This document shows positions 1 to 8,749 of a stretch of 64,000 nt of DNA, piece by piece. Numbering within the stretch: the first letter of the stretch is position 1; each line of letters opens with the position of its first letter. Under the pieces are notes generated by a model. It worked only from the letters and a program-made list of their open reading frames with translations, did no database searches and was not told the DNA's origin. The position numbers and the translations under genes were made by a program. The stretch is from Prevotella herbatica (GTDB lineage Bacteria > Bacteroidota > Bacteroidia > Bacteroidales > Bacteroidaceae), in NCBI RefSeq assembly GCF_017347605.1, contig NZ_AP024484.1, forward strand, positions 744,001-808,000, written 5' to 3'.

Positions 1-498
1 TAGAGGGAAAAAGAGTATTGAGTCTGCCGTCTCACCAAAAACAGTACTCAATATGGCACGTGCTGAGAAATTTCTACCCTTATCACGTATCTTCATCCGA
101 CTCATAATATAAGCATTGACAAAACTGCCTGCAATGAAAGCTACAAACGAAGCCAAAGCTATACGTGGAGCAAGTCCGAACACGGCATGAAAGCCGACAT
201 CATTGGTCCAATAAGGTGCACCCGGAATGGCATCACACAATGCACCTAAGGACACGAAAAAGAAGTTCATTGCAAACCCTATCCATATAAGCAGACGAGC
301 TTTGCCATATCCCCAAACTTCGCATACACAGTCATTAATAATATAAGACACAGGAAATACTAAGAGTCCTCCGGTGAGACTGATCCCACCAACTGAAATT
401 TGCTTTGTTTCCAATACGTTTGCCGCTATTAGACAAACACAGAATAGTATACTGAAAAGCATAAACAGCACACTTACTGAACTTTTTGCTTTATTCAT
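1..498 (-). CDS. Queuosine precursor transporter (VUT/YhhQ family), 3' end outside the window
   Basis: Reading the minus strand from the ATG at 496-498 gives 166 codons open to the window edge, so the C-terminus is missing. The protein is very hydrophobic, with several membrane segments (residues about 9-27, 34-52, 64-85, 100-125). It carries the acidic/aromatic stretch NDCVCEVWGYGKAR and, near the cut end, FGETADSILFFP, both typical of VUT-family (YhhQ) transporters, which import queuosine precursors for tRNA modification. It is divergent from lysS. A TAnnTTTG promoter element lies about 50 bases upstream. The family call is from recalled motifs; substrate is family knowledge, not shown by the sequence. 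Confidence 0.8.
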   Translation of the reverse strand, partial: MNKAKSSVSVLFMLFSILFCVCLIAANVLETKQISVGGISLTGGLLVFPVSYIINDCVCEVWGYGKARLLIWIGFAMNFFFVSLGALCDAIPGAPYWTNDVGFHAVFGLAPRIALASFVAFIAGSFVNAYIMSRMKIRDKGRNFSARAILSTVFGETADSILFFPL

Positions 499-550
499 TT
501 TCTTGTTTTTTACGAGGTTTACCAAGTACTCGGTTATTCTAAAATGCGTG

Positions 551-558
551 CAAAGATA
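551..558 (-). promoter_or_regulatory. -7 element (TATCTTTG) for the VUT transporter
   Basis: On the minus strand this reads TATCTTTG, a match to the Bacteroidetes -7 consensus TAnnTTTG. The start site would fall near 544, leaving a leader of about 45 bases before the ATG at 498. Confidence 0.55.
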
Positions 559-642
559 CAAAAAAATCTGCATATATAAAGCATCACCCAGCGCAATATA
601 CATAAAAAAGATAAAAAGCAGTTCAAATTCAGATTTATTTAT

Positions 643-650
643 TACTTTTG
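643..650 (+). promoter_or_regulatory. -7 element (TACTTTTG) for lysS-gpsA
   Basis: TACTTTTG matches TAnnTTTG. Transcription should start near 657, which rules out the TTG at 655 as start codon and supports the ATG at 685 for lysS. Confidence 0.65.
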
Positions 651-684
651 CACCTTGGAACAAGAATATATTCGAAATAATAAT

Positions 685-2421
685 ATGAACGTTTTAGAGT
701 TAAGTGAACAGGAGATAATTCGCAGACAATGTCTTCAAGAACTGCGCGAAATGGGCATTGATCCATATCCAGCAGCAGAGTTTCCAACGAACGCATTCTC
801 AACCGAAATAAAGGCTGAGTTCAAGGATGACGAGCAACGCGACGTTGTTGTCGCAGGCCGTATGATGAGCCGCCGTATTATGGGTAAGGCTAGTTTTGCG
901 GAGATACAAGATAGCAAAGGACGTATACAAGTTTATATTTCTCGTGACGATATTTGTCCTGACGAGGATAAAGACTTATACAACAAAGTCTTCAAGAAAT
1001 TGATGGATATCGGTGACTTCATCGGTATCAAAGGTTTTGTATTCAAGACACAGACTGGCGAAATCAGTATTCATGCAAAGGAAATCACTATTCTAAGCAA
1101 GAGTTTGAAGCCCCTGCCTATCGTTAAATATAAAGACGGTGTGGCTTATGACAAATTTGACGATCCTGAACTTCGTGCACGTCAGCGCTATGTTGACCTT
1201 ATTGTTAACGATGGTGTAAAAGACACTTTCTTGAAACGTGCAACAGTATTGCGTACAATGCGCAATTTCTTCGACAACCATGGTTATACCGAGGTTGAAA
1301 CTCCAACATTGCAAAGTATTGCCGGAGGTGCAAGCGCACGTCCATTTATAACACATTTCAACGCACTTAACGTTGATATGTATATGCGTATCGCCACAGA
1401 ACTTTATTTGAAACGCCTCATCGTTGGTGGTTTCGAGGGCGTTTACGAAATAGGAAAGAACTTCCGTAACGAGGGTATGGACAAATACCATAATCCTGAG
1501 TTCACATGTATGGAACTTTATGTTCAGTACAAAGACTACAACTGGATGATGACGTTTACAGAGGAGTTGCTTGAAACAATATGCAAGGCTGTAAACAATG
1601 GTTCTACTGAGGTAAAGAACGGCGAGAATATGATTAGCTTTAAGGCTCCATTCCGTCGTCTCCCTATCCTTGACGCTATAAAAGAAAAGACTGGTTTTGA
1701 CCTTTCAGAGAAGAACGAAGATGAAATTCGCAAGATTGCTATCGAAGACTTGAAGATGGAAAGCATCGACGAGAGCTTCGGCAAGGGCAAACTTATTGAT
1801 GAGATTTTCGGAGAGTTCTGCGAAGGCACATTCATTCAGCCAACATTCATAACGGACTATCCTGTAGAGATGAGTCCGCTTACTAAGATGCACCGCTCAA
1901 AGCCAGGGCTTACAGAGCGTTTTGAACTTATGGTAAACGGTAAGGAACTTGCTAACGCATATTCTGAGCTTAACGACCCTATTGATCAGGAAGAGAGATT
2001 TAAGGACCAGATGGCACTTGCCGACAAGGGTGATGACGAGGCGATGATTATTGATCAGGACTTCTTGCGTTCATTGCAATACGGTATGCCTCCAACATCA
2101 GGTATCGGTATCGGTATTGACCGTCTTTGTATGCTGATGATTGGTAAAGAGAATATTCAAGAGATTATGCTGTTCCCACAGATGAAGCCAGAGGCTAAGA
2201 TGCCACAGAGCTCTATCAAGGAATGGGCTGAAATCGGTGTAGCAGAAGATTGGGGTTACGTAATGCGTAAAGCAGGATTCAACCTTATCAATGATATAAA
2301 GGATGAGAAAGCTCAGGGATTGCAGCAAAAAATCGGAGAAATAAACAAGAAATATAAACTTGGATACGAAAAGCCTAGTGTTGAAGACATTCAGGCCTGG
2401 ATAGACAAGGCTAATGTATAA
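685..2421 (+). CDS. lysS: Lysyl-tRNA synthetase, class II
   Basis: Charges tRNA-Lys with lysine in the cytoplasm. The 578-residue protein has an N-terminal OB-fold anticodon-binding domain (about residues 55-165, with VVVAGRMMSRRIMGKASFAEIQD) and a class II catalytic core. Motif 2 is seen as FRNEGMDKYHNPEFT and motif 3 as GIGIGIDRLCMLM. A C-terminal extension of about 70 residues follows motif 3. The start was set at 685 because the in-frame TTG at 655 lies at or before the inferred transcription start. The stop overlaps the gpsA start by 8 bases, so the two genes are translationally coupled. Confidence 0.97.
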   Translation: MNVLELSEQEIIRRQCLQELREMGIDPYPAAEFPTNAFSTEIKAEFKDDEQRDVVVAGRMMSRRIMGKASFAEIQDSKGRIQVYISRDDICPDEDKDLYNKVFKKLMDIGDFIGIKGFVFKTQTGEISIHAKEITILSKSLKPLPIVKYKDGVAYDKFDDPELRARQRYVDLIVNDGVKDTFLKRATVLRTMRNFFDNHGYTEVETPTLQSIAGGASARPFITHFNALNVDMYMRIATELYLKRLIVGGFEGVYEIGKNFRNEGMDKYHNPEFTCMELYVQYKDYNWMMTFTEELLETICKAVNNGSTEVKNGENMISFKAPFRRLPILDAIKEKTGFDLSEKNEDEIRKIAIEDLKMESIDESFGKGKLIDEIFGEFCEGTFIQPTFITDYPVEMSPLTKMHRSKPGLTERFELMVNGKELANAYSELNDPIDQEERFKDQMALADKGDDEAMIIDQDFLRSLQYGMPPTSGIGIGIDRLCMLMIGKENIQEIMLFPQMKPEAKMPQSSIKEWAEIGVAEDWGYVMRKAGFNLINDIKDEKAQGLQQKIGEINKKYKLGYEKPSVEDIQAWIDKANV

Positions 2422-3409
2422 TTGCGGAAAGATAGCAATCATTGGTGGCGGTTCGTGGGCTACGGCCATAGCCAAAATCGTGGTGGGACATACTCATCAC
2501 ATAGGATGGTATATGCGTCGCGATGACCGAATAGACGATTTTAAGCGACTAGGTCACAACCCTGCCTATCTGATGAGTGCTCATTTCAATGTCGATGAGA
2601 TTAATTTCTTTAACGACATAAACAAAATGGCGCAGAACTACGACACACTTGTTTTTGTCACTCCGTCTCCCTATCTTAAGAATCATCTTAAGAAACTAAA
2701 GACAGGACTGCGTGATAAATTTATCGTTACAGCGATAAAGGGTATTGTTCCCGACGAGAACCTTGTATGTTCTGAATATTTCCATCAGGTGTATGATGTT
2801 CCTTATGACAACTTGGCGTGCATAGGTGGTCCGTCTCATGCAGAGGAAGTGGCATTGGAACGTCTTTCATACCTCACAGTAGGATGTTCTGACAAGGAAA
2901 AGGCACAATCGTTTGCCGATATCCTCACAAGCGACTTCATAAAGACAAAGACATCCAGCGATGTGATAGGCATTGAATATTCTTCTGTATTGAAGAATGT
3001 ATATGCAATAGCTGCCGGTATATGCAACGGACTTAAATACGGTGACAACTTCCAAGCTGTGCTGGTAGCAAATGCCGTTCAGGAAATGAATCGCTTTCTT
3101 ACAGCCGTTCATCCTATTGAACGAAACATATACGACAGTGTTTATCTTGGTGACCTCTTGGTGACAGGATACAGCAACTTCAGCCGTAACCGAACTTTCG
3201 GAACTATGATTGGAAAGGGATACTCTGTAAAGAGTGCACAGATAGAAATGGAAATGATTGCCGAAGGATTCTTCGGAACAAAATGCATGAAGGAGATAAA
3301 TCGACACATGCACGTGAACATGCCTATTCTTGATGCAGTATATAACATATTGTATGAAAGAATAAATCCTCAGATTGAAATAAAGTTATTAACAGACAGT
3401 TTTAGATAG
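2414..3409 (+). CDS. gpsA: NAD(P)H-dependent glycerol-3-phosphate dehydrogenase
   Basis: Reduces dihydroxyacetone phosphate to sn-glycerol 3-phosphate for phospholipid synthesis. The 331-residue protein opens with a Rossmann nucleotide-binding motif ([14 protein letters not shown], residues about 7-20). It has the family motifs [10 protein letters not shown] and, around the catalytic lysine, [25 protein letters not shown] shortened here to the core [10 protein letters not shown]. It overlaps lysS by 8 bases and is followed after 40 bases by pgi, suggesting one transcript of lysS, gpsA and pgi. Length is normal for the family. Confidence 0.95.
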   Translation: MYNCGKIAIIGGGSWATAIAKIVVGHTHHIGWYMRRDDRIDDFKRLGHNPAYLMSAHFNVDEINFFNDINKMAQNYDTLVFVTPSPYLKNHLKKLKTGLRDKFIVTAIKGIVPDENLVCSEYFHQVYDVPYDNLACIGGPSHAEEVALERLSYLTVGCSDKEKAQSFADILTSDFIKTKTSSDVIGIEYSSVLKNVYAIAAGICNGLKYGDNFQAVLVANAVQEMNRFLTAVHPIERNIYDSVYLGDLLVTGYSNFSRNRTFGTMIGKGYSVKSAQIEMEMIAEGFFGTKCMKEINRHMHVNMPILDAVYNILYERINPQIEIKLLTDSFR

Positions 3410-3449
3410 TTATGATCTTATAAAAGAGATCTTGAAAATTAAAGATTCA

Positions 3450-4799
3450 ATGAAAAATATTAGCTTAGACATTACAAAGGCTGAACAATTCCTGAAATCA
3501 GGAGCTGTTGAAGCTTATGAAGGTCAGGTTAAGGCCGCTCAGGAAGCTCTTGAGAATGGCACTTGCCCGGGTAACGATTTTCTAGGATGGCTTCACTTGC
3601 CATCAAGCATCACACCAACATTTCTTGACGAAGTAGAGGCTGTAGCCAAAACAATACGTGAGAAGTGCGATGTTGTTGTTGTTGCAGGTATCGGTGGTTC
3701 TTATCTTGGCGCACGCGCCGTTATCGAAGCTCTCGGTAACAGTTTTGCATGGCTTATTGAAGACAAGAAGAACCCAACTATCATGTTTGCAGGAAACAAC
3801 ATCGGAGAGGATTATCTTTCAGAACTCACAGAGTATCTTAAGGGTAAGAAATTCGGTGTTATCAACATCAGTAAGTCTGGTACAACAACTGAGACTGCAC
3901 TTACATTCCGTCTTCTAAAGAAGCAATGCGAAGAGCAGAGAGGTAAGAATGAAGCTAAAGATGTTATCGTAGCTGTTACAGATGCAAAGAAGGGTGCTGC
4001 CCGTACTTGCGCAGACAAAGAAGGCTATAAGTCTTTCATTATTCCTGATAATATTGGTGGTCGTTTCTCTGTACTCACTCCAGTAGGTCTTCTTCCTATT
4101 GCATGCGCAGGCTTCGACATCAAGGCTCTTGTAAAGGGTGCTCAGGATATGGAAAAGGCTACAGGTAAGGATGTTCCTTTTGCTGAGAATATTGCAGCTA
4201 AATATGCAGCCGTACGTAACGGTCTATATAGTCAGGCAGGAAAGAAGATTGAGATCATCGTCAACTTCCAGCCAAAACTTCATTTCATGTCTGAATGGTG
4301 GAAGCAGCTTTTCGGAGAGAGCGAAGGCAAAGACGGTAAGGGTATCTTCCCTGCAGCTTGTGACTTCACAACAGACTTGCACTCTATGGGTCAGTGGATT
4401 CAGGAAGGTGAGCGTTCTATCTTCGAGACTGTAATCAGTATTGAGAAGCCAAACAAGACTCTTTTGTTCCCACACGACGATGAGAATCTAGACGGACTTA
4501 ACTTCCTTGAAGGAAAGCGCGTTGACGAAGTTAACAAGATGGCAGAACTTGGCACACGTCTAGCACATGTTGACGGTGGTGTTCCTAACATTCGCCTCAG
4601 CGTTCCTGAGCTCAACGAATACTATATCGGTCAGATTATATTCTTCTTTGAGATGGCTTGCGGTATCAGCGGTAACCTTCTTGAGGTAAACCCATTCAAC
4701 CAACCTGGTGTAGAGGCTTACAAGAAGAATATGTTTGCACTGCTCAATAAGCCAGGATACGAGGCTGAGAGCAAGGCTATACAGGAAAAACTGAAGTAA
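3450..4799 (+). CDS. pgi: Glucose-6-phosphate isomerase
   Basis: Interconverts glucose 6-phosphate and fructose 6-phosphate in glycolysis and gluconeogenesis. The 449-residue length fits the short bacterial form. Phosphosugar-binding SIS features are visible: [24 protein letters not shown], and the signature region [14 protein letters not shown] with DLHSMGQW after it. The ATG at 3450 was preferred over an upstream in-frame TTG at 3432. It follows gpsA closely, and a strong hairpin terminator follows at 4845-4874, so this is probably the last gene of the lysS transcript. Confidence 0.95.
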   Translation: MKNISLDITKAEQFLKSGAVEAYEGQVKAAQEALENGTCPGNDFLGWLHLPSSITPTFLDEVEAVAKTIREKCDVVVVAGIGGSYLGARAVIEALGNSFAWLIEDKKNPTIMFAGNNIGEDYLSELTEYLKGKKFGVINISKSGTTTETALTFRLLKKQCEEQRGKNEAKDVIVAVTDAKKGAARTCADKEGYKSFIIPDNIGGRFSVLTPVGLLPIACAGFDIKALVKGAQDMEKATGKDVPFAENIAAKYAAVRNGLYSQAGKKIEIIVNFQPKLHFMSEWWKQLFGESEGKDGKGIFPAACDFTTDLHSMGQWIQEGERSIFETVISIEKPNKTLLFPHDDENLDGLNFLEGKRVDEVNKMAELGTRLAHVDGGVPNIRLSVPELNEYYIGQIIFFFEMACGISGNLLEVNPFNQPGVEAYKKNMFALLNKPGYEAESKAIQEKLK

Positions 4800-4844
4800 A
4801 AATGAAAACTGTTTAGTTGTTTCAACTAACGCAATATCAAATAT

Positions 4845-4881
4845 GGTGGATGCAGTTGAATAATTGCATCCACCTATTTTT
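4845..4881 (+). terminator. Rho-independent terminator after pgi
   Basis: Perfect 10-bp stem (GGTGGATGCA at 4845-4854 with TGCATCCACC at 4865-4874), 10-base loop, then TATTTTTAT. Confidence 0.85.
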
Positions 4882-4886
4882 ATAAT

Positions 4887-5630
4887 ATGATACGAGAAGC
4901 TGTTACAGAATATTTAAGGCAACAAGGCATTCAAGTAATGTCTAAATCAGAAAAGTTTGGCTGGAACTTCAAATGCGTGTTATTTGACATGGATGGAGTT
5001 CTTTATGACAGTATGCCCAACCATGCAATTGCATGGCAGGAAAGCATGGCTAAATTCGGCATCAACATGACCGCAGCTGATGCGTATGCTACAGAAGGAG
5101 CAAGAGGCATAGACACTATCAAGAAGTATATGCGTGACCAACTTGGAAAGGATATCACTCTTGACGAAGCACAAACTATTTATGACGAGAAGACCAGAAT
5201 ATTCCACGACATGCCAATAGCTCCTATCTTTGACGGAGTAACCGACATGATGGAAAAAATCATTCAATCAGGAATGTCGGTCAACGTAGTTACGGGAAGC
5301 GGTCAGCGTCCTTTGATAGACCGACTTCTTCATGATTTCGGGAAATATCTTGATGAAGATCACATCACGACAGCTTATAATGTAAAGAGAGGCAAACCAT
5401 ATCCTGATCCATATCTTATAGGATTAAGAAAGGTTGGAAATCTTAAACCGTCACAGGGAATCGTTGTTGAGAATGCTCCACTTGGTGTAAAATCTGGAGT
5501 ATCTGCTGGTATTTTCACGGTAGCAATCAACAGTGGTCCACTACCCGATTCTGCCTTAAAAAACGAAGGTGCAAATATACTATTTCATAAAATGACGGAG
5601 TTATCCGATGAATGGAACAATATATTCTAA
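4887..5630 (+). CDS. HAD-superfamily hydrolase, beta-phosphoglucomutase-like
   Basis: A 247-residue cytoplasmic HAD-family phosphatase or phosphomutase. Motif I is FDMDGVLYDSMPNHAIAW, with the nucleophile Asp and the second catalytic Asp two residues on. Motif II is VTGSGQR, the conserved lysine is in NVKRGKPYPDPYL, and motif III is VVENAPLGVKSG. The cap lies between motif I and II as in subclass I enzymes such as beta-phosphoglucomutase and phosphonatase. An N-terminal extension of about 30 residues precedes motif I. It starts only 13 bases after the pgi terminator hairpin, so it may be expressed by read-through. The substrate cannot be told from sequence; a sugar phosphate is a reasonable guess. 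Confidence 0.85.
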   Translation: MIREAVTEYLRQQGIQVMSKSEKFGWNFKCVLFDMDGVLYDSMPNHAIAWQESMAKFGINMTAADAYATEGARGIDTIKKYMRDQLGKDITLDEAQTIYDEKTRIFHDMPIAPIFDGVTDMMEKIIQSGMSVNVVTGSGQRPLIDRLLHDFGKYLDEDHITTAYNVKRGKPYPDPYLIGLRKVGNLKPSQGIVVENAPLGVKSGVSAGIFTVAINSGPLPDSALKNEGANILFHKMTELSDEWNNIF

Positions 5631-5730
5631 TTATTGCACAATCAAAATAGGTGTGCGCATTTTTTAGCAAAACTATTTTAATATAGTTTAAAATCAAAGT
5701 TGTTTATACGGGATTTACATTTCTCTTACA

Positions 5731-5738
5731 TACATTTG
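5731..5738 (+). promoter_or_regulatory. -7 element (TACATTTG) for the oxidoreductase operon
   Basis: TACATTTG fits TAnnTTTG and lies 26 bases before the TPR gene start at 5764. Confidence 0.6.
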
Positions 5739-5763
5739 TCACGGGAAAAATATAAAAAACACA

Positions 5764-5943
5764 ATGACGGCTGAAGATTACTACAAACTTGGCAATTCTT
5801 ATCGCAAGAAAGGAGACTTCAAACATGCTATTGATTCTTACATGGAAGCAATAGCTTTAGATTCCAACAGCCCTGCTGTTGAAGCTAAGAGAATGCTTGA
5901 AAGTATATTTGCTTACTATTGCAAGGATATGTATAATCCTTAA
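5764..5943 (+). CDS. Small TPR-repeat protein leading the oxidoreductase operon
   Basis: A 59-residue protein (MTAEDYYKLGNSYRKKGDF...) made of one tetratricopeptide repeat plus a capping helix. The consensus positions are visible: YYKLGNSYRKKGDFKHAIDS, then Y-x-A-I-x-L-D-S-N-S-P. TPRs mediate protein-protein contacts, so it may be an assembly or docking factor for the enzyme encoded downstream. It starts 26 bases after a promoter element and ends 27 bases before the ferredoxin-like subunit, so it is the first gene of the operon. The function is an inference from position only. Confidence 0.75.
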   Translation: MTAEDYYKLGNSYRKKGDFKHAIDSYMEAIALDSNSPAVEAKRMLESIFAYYCKDMYNP

Positions 5944-5970
5944 ATCTTGTCATTTTCAAAAACAATTATA

Positions 5971-6201
5971 ATGGGAAAAATATTAGGTGCTGTTGTTATC
6001 AACGAAGACAGATGCAAGGGCTGCGCACTTTGCGTAGACGCTTGTCCTAAAGACGTTTTAGCATTAGCAGGAAGAAAAGTCAACGTTCACGGTTATCCTT
6101 ACGTTGAAGCAATTAAAGCCGATGACTGCATCGGATGTGCTTCATGTGGAATTGTATGCCCTGATGGCTGCATTACCGTTTATCGTAAAAAATTAGACTA
6201 A
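5971..6201 (+). CDS. 2-oxoacid:ferredoxin oxidoreductase, 4Fe-4S delta subunit
   Basis: A 76-residue ferredoxin-type subunit with two 4Fe-4S motifs, CKGCALCVDACP and CIGCASCGIVCP. It passes electrons from the thiamine-bound substrate to ferredoxin. The ATG at 5971 was used; an upstream in-frame TTG at 5947 is not needed. The alpha subunit gene starts 15 bases later. The four-subunit layout (delta, alpha, beta, gamma) matches 2-ketoisovalerate or 2-oxoglutarate:ferredoxin oxidoreductases (Vor/Kor); which substrate is used cannot be decided by eye. Confidence 0.92.
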   Translation: MGKILGAVVINEDRCKGCALCVDACPKDVLALAGRKVNVHGYPYVEAIKADDCIGCASCGIVCPDGCITVYRKKLD

Positions 6202-6216
6202 AAGAAAGATCTACCT

Positions 6217-7308
6217 ATGGAGAAAAAAGAAGTAACACTTATGAAGGGTAATGAAGCTATCGCACACGCAGTGATTCGCTGTGGAGCCGATGCTTTCTTT
6301 GGTTATCCAATAACACCTCAAAGTGAAATTATAGAGACATTAGCTCTCTTGAAACCTTGGGAGACAACGGGTATGGTTGTTCTTCAAGCAGAAAGTGAAG
6401 TTGCATCTATTAATATGGTATATGGTGGTGGAGGCGCTGGAAAGCGTGTCATAACCACAAGTTCAAGCCCTGGTGTGGCTTTGATGCAGGAAGGTATCTC
6501 ATACATGGCTGGTGCCGAGATTCCAGGAGTTATTGTTAACGTTCAGCGTGGAGGTCCTGGACTTGGAACTATACAGCCAAGTCAGAGTGATTACATGCAG
6601 GCAACACGCGGAGGCGGAAATGGTGACTATAATGTCATTGTATTGGCTCCTGCTTCTGTTCAGGAAATGGCTGACTTTGTTGACCTATCTTTCGAACTAG
6701 CGTTCAAATACCGTAATCCGGTTATGATTCTCAGCGATGGCGTCATCGGTCAGATGATGGAGAAGGTTATTCTTCCTCCTATCAAGCCTCGTCGTACAGA
6801 AGAAGAGATTGCAAAGGAATGTCCTTGGGCTACCATGGGTAGACCAAGTTCACGTGAGCCGAATATCATTACATCACTTGAACTTAAGCCTGAGGTTATG
6901 GAAGAGATAAATCTGCACCTTCAGGAGAAATACCAACTTGCAAAGGATACTGAAACAAGATGCGAGATAACAGGCTGTGACGATGCCGACTATGTAATCG
7001 TTGCATTCGGAAGCGCAGCACGTATTACAGAGAAGAGCATGGAGATTGCACGCAAGCGTGGAATCAAAGTAGGACTCTTTCGCCCTATCACACTATGGCC
7101 TTTCCCTGAAAAGGAACTTAGAAAGACTGTAGCGGGTAAGAAAGGAATCCTTGTTGCTGAAATAAACGCAGGACAGATGATTGAAGACGTGAAGTTGGCT
7201 ATAGGAAACTCTTTACCAACAGAACACTTTGGACGTCTCGGAGGTATTGTTCCTGATCCTGAAGAAATTGTTAACGCTCTGAAAACAAAACTCATAGACA
7301 ATGAATAA
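6217..7308 (+). CDS. 2-oxoacid:ferredoxin oxidoreductase alpha subunit (VorB/KorA type)
   Basis: A 363-residue subunit with the pyrimidine-binding and core domains of the pyruvate:ferredoxin oxidoreductase family. FGYPITPQSEI near residue 28 is the hallmark of KorA/VorB alpha subunits, followed by QAESEVASINMVYGG and the glycine-rich GGPGLGTIQPSQSDYMQ. The C-terminal domain holds FGSAARITEKS and LFRPITLWPFPE. The complex oxidatively decarboxylates a 2-oxoacid to acyl-CoA and reduced ferredoxin, or runs in reverse for reductive carboxylation, which is common in anaerobes. The gene overlaps the beta subunit gene by 8 bases. Confidence 0.93.
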   Translation: MEKKEVTLMKGNEAIAHAVIRCGADAFFGYPITPQSEIIETLALLKPWETTGMVVLQAESEVASINMVYGGGGAGKRVITTSSSPGVALMQEGISYMAGAEIPGVIVNVQRGGPGLGTIQPSQSDYMQATRGGGNGDYNVIVLAPASVQEMADFVDLSFELAFKYRNPVMILSDGVIGQMMEKVILPPIKPRRTEEEIAKECPWATMGRPSSREPNIITSLELKPEVMEEINLHLQEKYQLAKDTETRCEITGCDDADYVIVAFGSAARITEKSMEIARKRGIKVGLFRPITLWPFPEKELRKTVAGKKGILVAEINAGQMIEDVKLAIGNSLPTEHFGRLGGIVPDPEEIVNALKTKLIDNE

Positions 7309-8068
7309 CGACATCATATCACCTGACAATCTGGTTTACAAGAAACCAGAACTTATGAACGATACGGCAATGCACTACTGTGCCGGTTGCTCTCACGGTG
7401 TAGTGCATAAATTGGTAGCTGAGGTAATAGAAGAAATGGGCATGCAGAATAAAACTATTGGCGTTAGTCCGGTAGGTTGTGCAGTATTTGCCTATCGCTA
7501 TCTTGATATTGACTGGCAGGAAGCTCCTCACGGTCGTGCACCAGCTGTTGCAACAGGTATAAAGCGCTTGTGGCCAGATCGTCTGGTATTTACATATCAG
7601 GGTGACGGTGACCTTGCTTGTATCGGAACTTGCGAGACTATACACGCCCTGAATCGTGGCGAGAATATACCTATCATCTTCATCAACAATGCCATTTATG
7701 GTATGACTGGAGGACAGATGGCTCCTACAACTCTTATCGGACAGAAGACAGCAACATGTCCTTATGGTCGTGAACCAGAATTGCACGGATACCCACTTAA
7801 CATGACAGAACTAGCTAGTCATCTTACAGGTACATGCTTTGTTTCTCGCCAGAGTGTTGAGAACGTAGCATCTATACGTAAGGCTAAGGCTGCGATACGC
7901 AAAGCTTTTGATGCATCCATGAATGGATTAGGCTCAAGTCTTGTTGAAATCGTGTCAACATGCAACAGTGGATGGAAACTTTCACCAAAGCAAGCTAACG
8001 ACTGGATGGAAGAGCACATGTTCAAGGAGTATCCAAAGGGAGACCTTAAAGATACTACTAATCTTTAG
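7301..8068 (+). CDS. 2-oxoacid:ferredoxin oxidoreductase beta subunit, thiamine diphosphate binding
   Basis: A 255-residue subunit that binds thiamine diphosphate. It has CAGCSHG near residue 28, the metal/diphosphate motif GDGDLACIG with the following NNAIYGMTGGQ, and PVGCAVF. The 8-base overlap with the alpha gene implies coupled translation. The gamma gene begins 22 bases after its stop. Length and motif order are normal for KorB/VorA proteins. Confidence 0.93.
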   Translation: MNNDIISPDNLVYKKPELMNDTAMHYCAGCSHGVVHKLVAEVIEEMGMQNKTIGVSPVGCAVFAYRYLDIDWQEAPHGRAPAVATGIKRLWPDRLVFTYQGDGDLACIGTCETIHALNRGENIPIIFINNAIYGMTGGQMAPTTLIGQKTATCPYGREPELHGYPLNMTELASHLTGTCFVSRQSVENVASIRKAKAAIRKAFDASMNGLGSSLVEIVSTCNSGWKLSPKQANDWMEEHMFKEYPKGDLKDTTNL

Positions 8069-8090
8069 TTAACGGTAAAATCCAAAAGAA

Positions 8091-8636
8091 ATGAAAAAAG
8101 AAATTATCATATCAGGTTTTGGAGGTCAGGGTGTTCTCTCAATGGGAAAGATTCTTGCCTATTCAGGACTGCTTGAAGATAAAGAGGTGACATGGATGCC
8201 TGCCTATGGTCCAGAACAACGTGGCGGTACAGCTAACGTGACGGTTATCATAAGCGACGAGCGCATTTCATCACCTATATTAAGTAAATTCGATATAGCA
8301 ATTGTTCTTAATCAACCGTCAATGGATAAGTTTATCTCAAAGGTAAAGCCTGGAGGTATATTGATTTACGATGGTTTCGGTATTATAAACCCTCCTACAC
8401 GAAAGGATATCACTGTATATCGTATTGATGCAATGGACAAGGCTGCCGAGATGAAGAATGCGAAAGTTTTCAATATGATTGTTTTAGGAGGCTTACTAAA
8501 AGTTTGCAAGATTGTAAGTACCGATGGTCTTAACAAGGCACTCTATAAAACTCTTCCTGAAAGACATCACAAACTTATACCGCTTAACATGCAAGCTGTA
8601 GAAGAAGGAATGAACCTCATTGAAGAAGTGAAATAA
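8091..8636 (+). CDS. 2-oxoacid:ferredoxin oxidoreductase gamma subunit
   Basis: A 181-residue gamma-domain protein beginning MKKEIIISGFGGQGVLSMGK, the glycine-rich start typical of the family, followed by PAYGPEQRGGTANVTVIIS. It completes the complex and closes the operon. A strong two-way terminator follows at 8671-8703, shared with the convergent sigma-factor gene. Confidence 0.93.
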   Translation: MKKEIIISGFGGQGVLSMGKILAYSGLLEDKEVTWMPAYGPEQRGGTANVTVIISDERISSPILSKFDIAIVLNQPSMDKFISKVKPGGILIYDGFGIINPPTRKDITVYRIDAMDKAAEMKNAKVFNMIVLGGLLKVCKIVSTDGLNKALYKTLPERHHKLIPLNMQAVEEGMNLIEEVK

Positions 8637-8670
8637 GATATGGCGATTCAACGCTATATAATAAAGAAAT

Positions 8671-8703
8671 ACCGCCCGCAAGTGTTTAATCCTTGCGGGC
8701 GGT
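8671..8703. terminator. Bidirectional terminator between convergent operons
   Basis: Perfect 12-bp GC-rich stem (ACCGCCCGCAAG at 8671-8682 with CTTGCGGGCGGT at 8692-8703). It is flanked by a T-rich stretch on the right and an A-rich stretch on the left, so it can serve both strands. Confidence 0.85.
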
Positions 8704-8749
8704 TATTGTTATTAGCACGTTTAATTTTACTTGCGATGCTAACTGATAA

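Noticed and set aside
655..684. Longer lysS start at a TTG
   Set aside because: The predicted transcript begins at or after this codon, and class II LysRS families do not need the extra residues.
374..688. Forward 104-codon frame opposite the VUT transporter
   Set aside because: Antisense to a clear transporter and runs into the lysS promoter; composition is that of a shadow frame.
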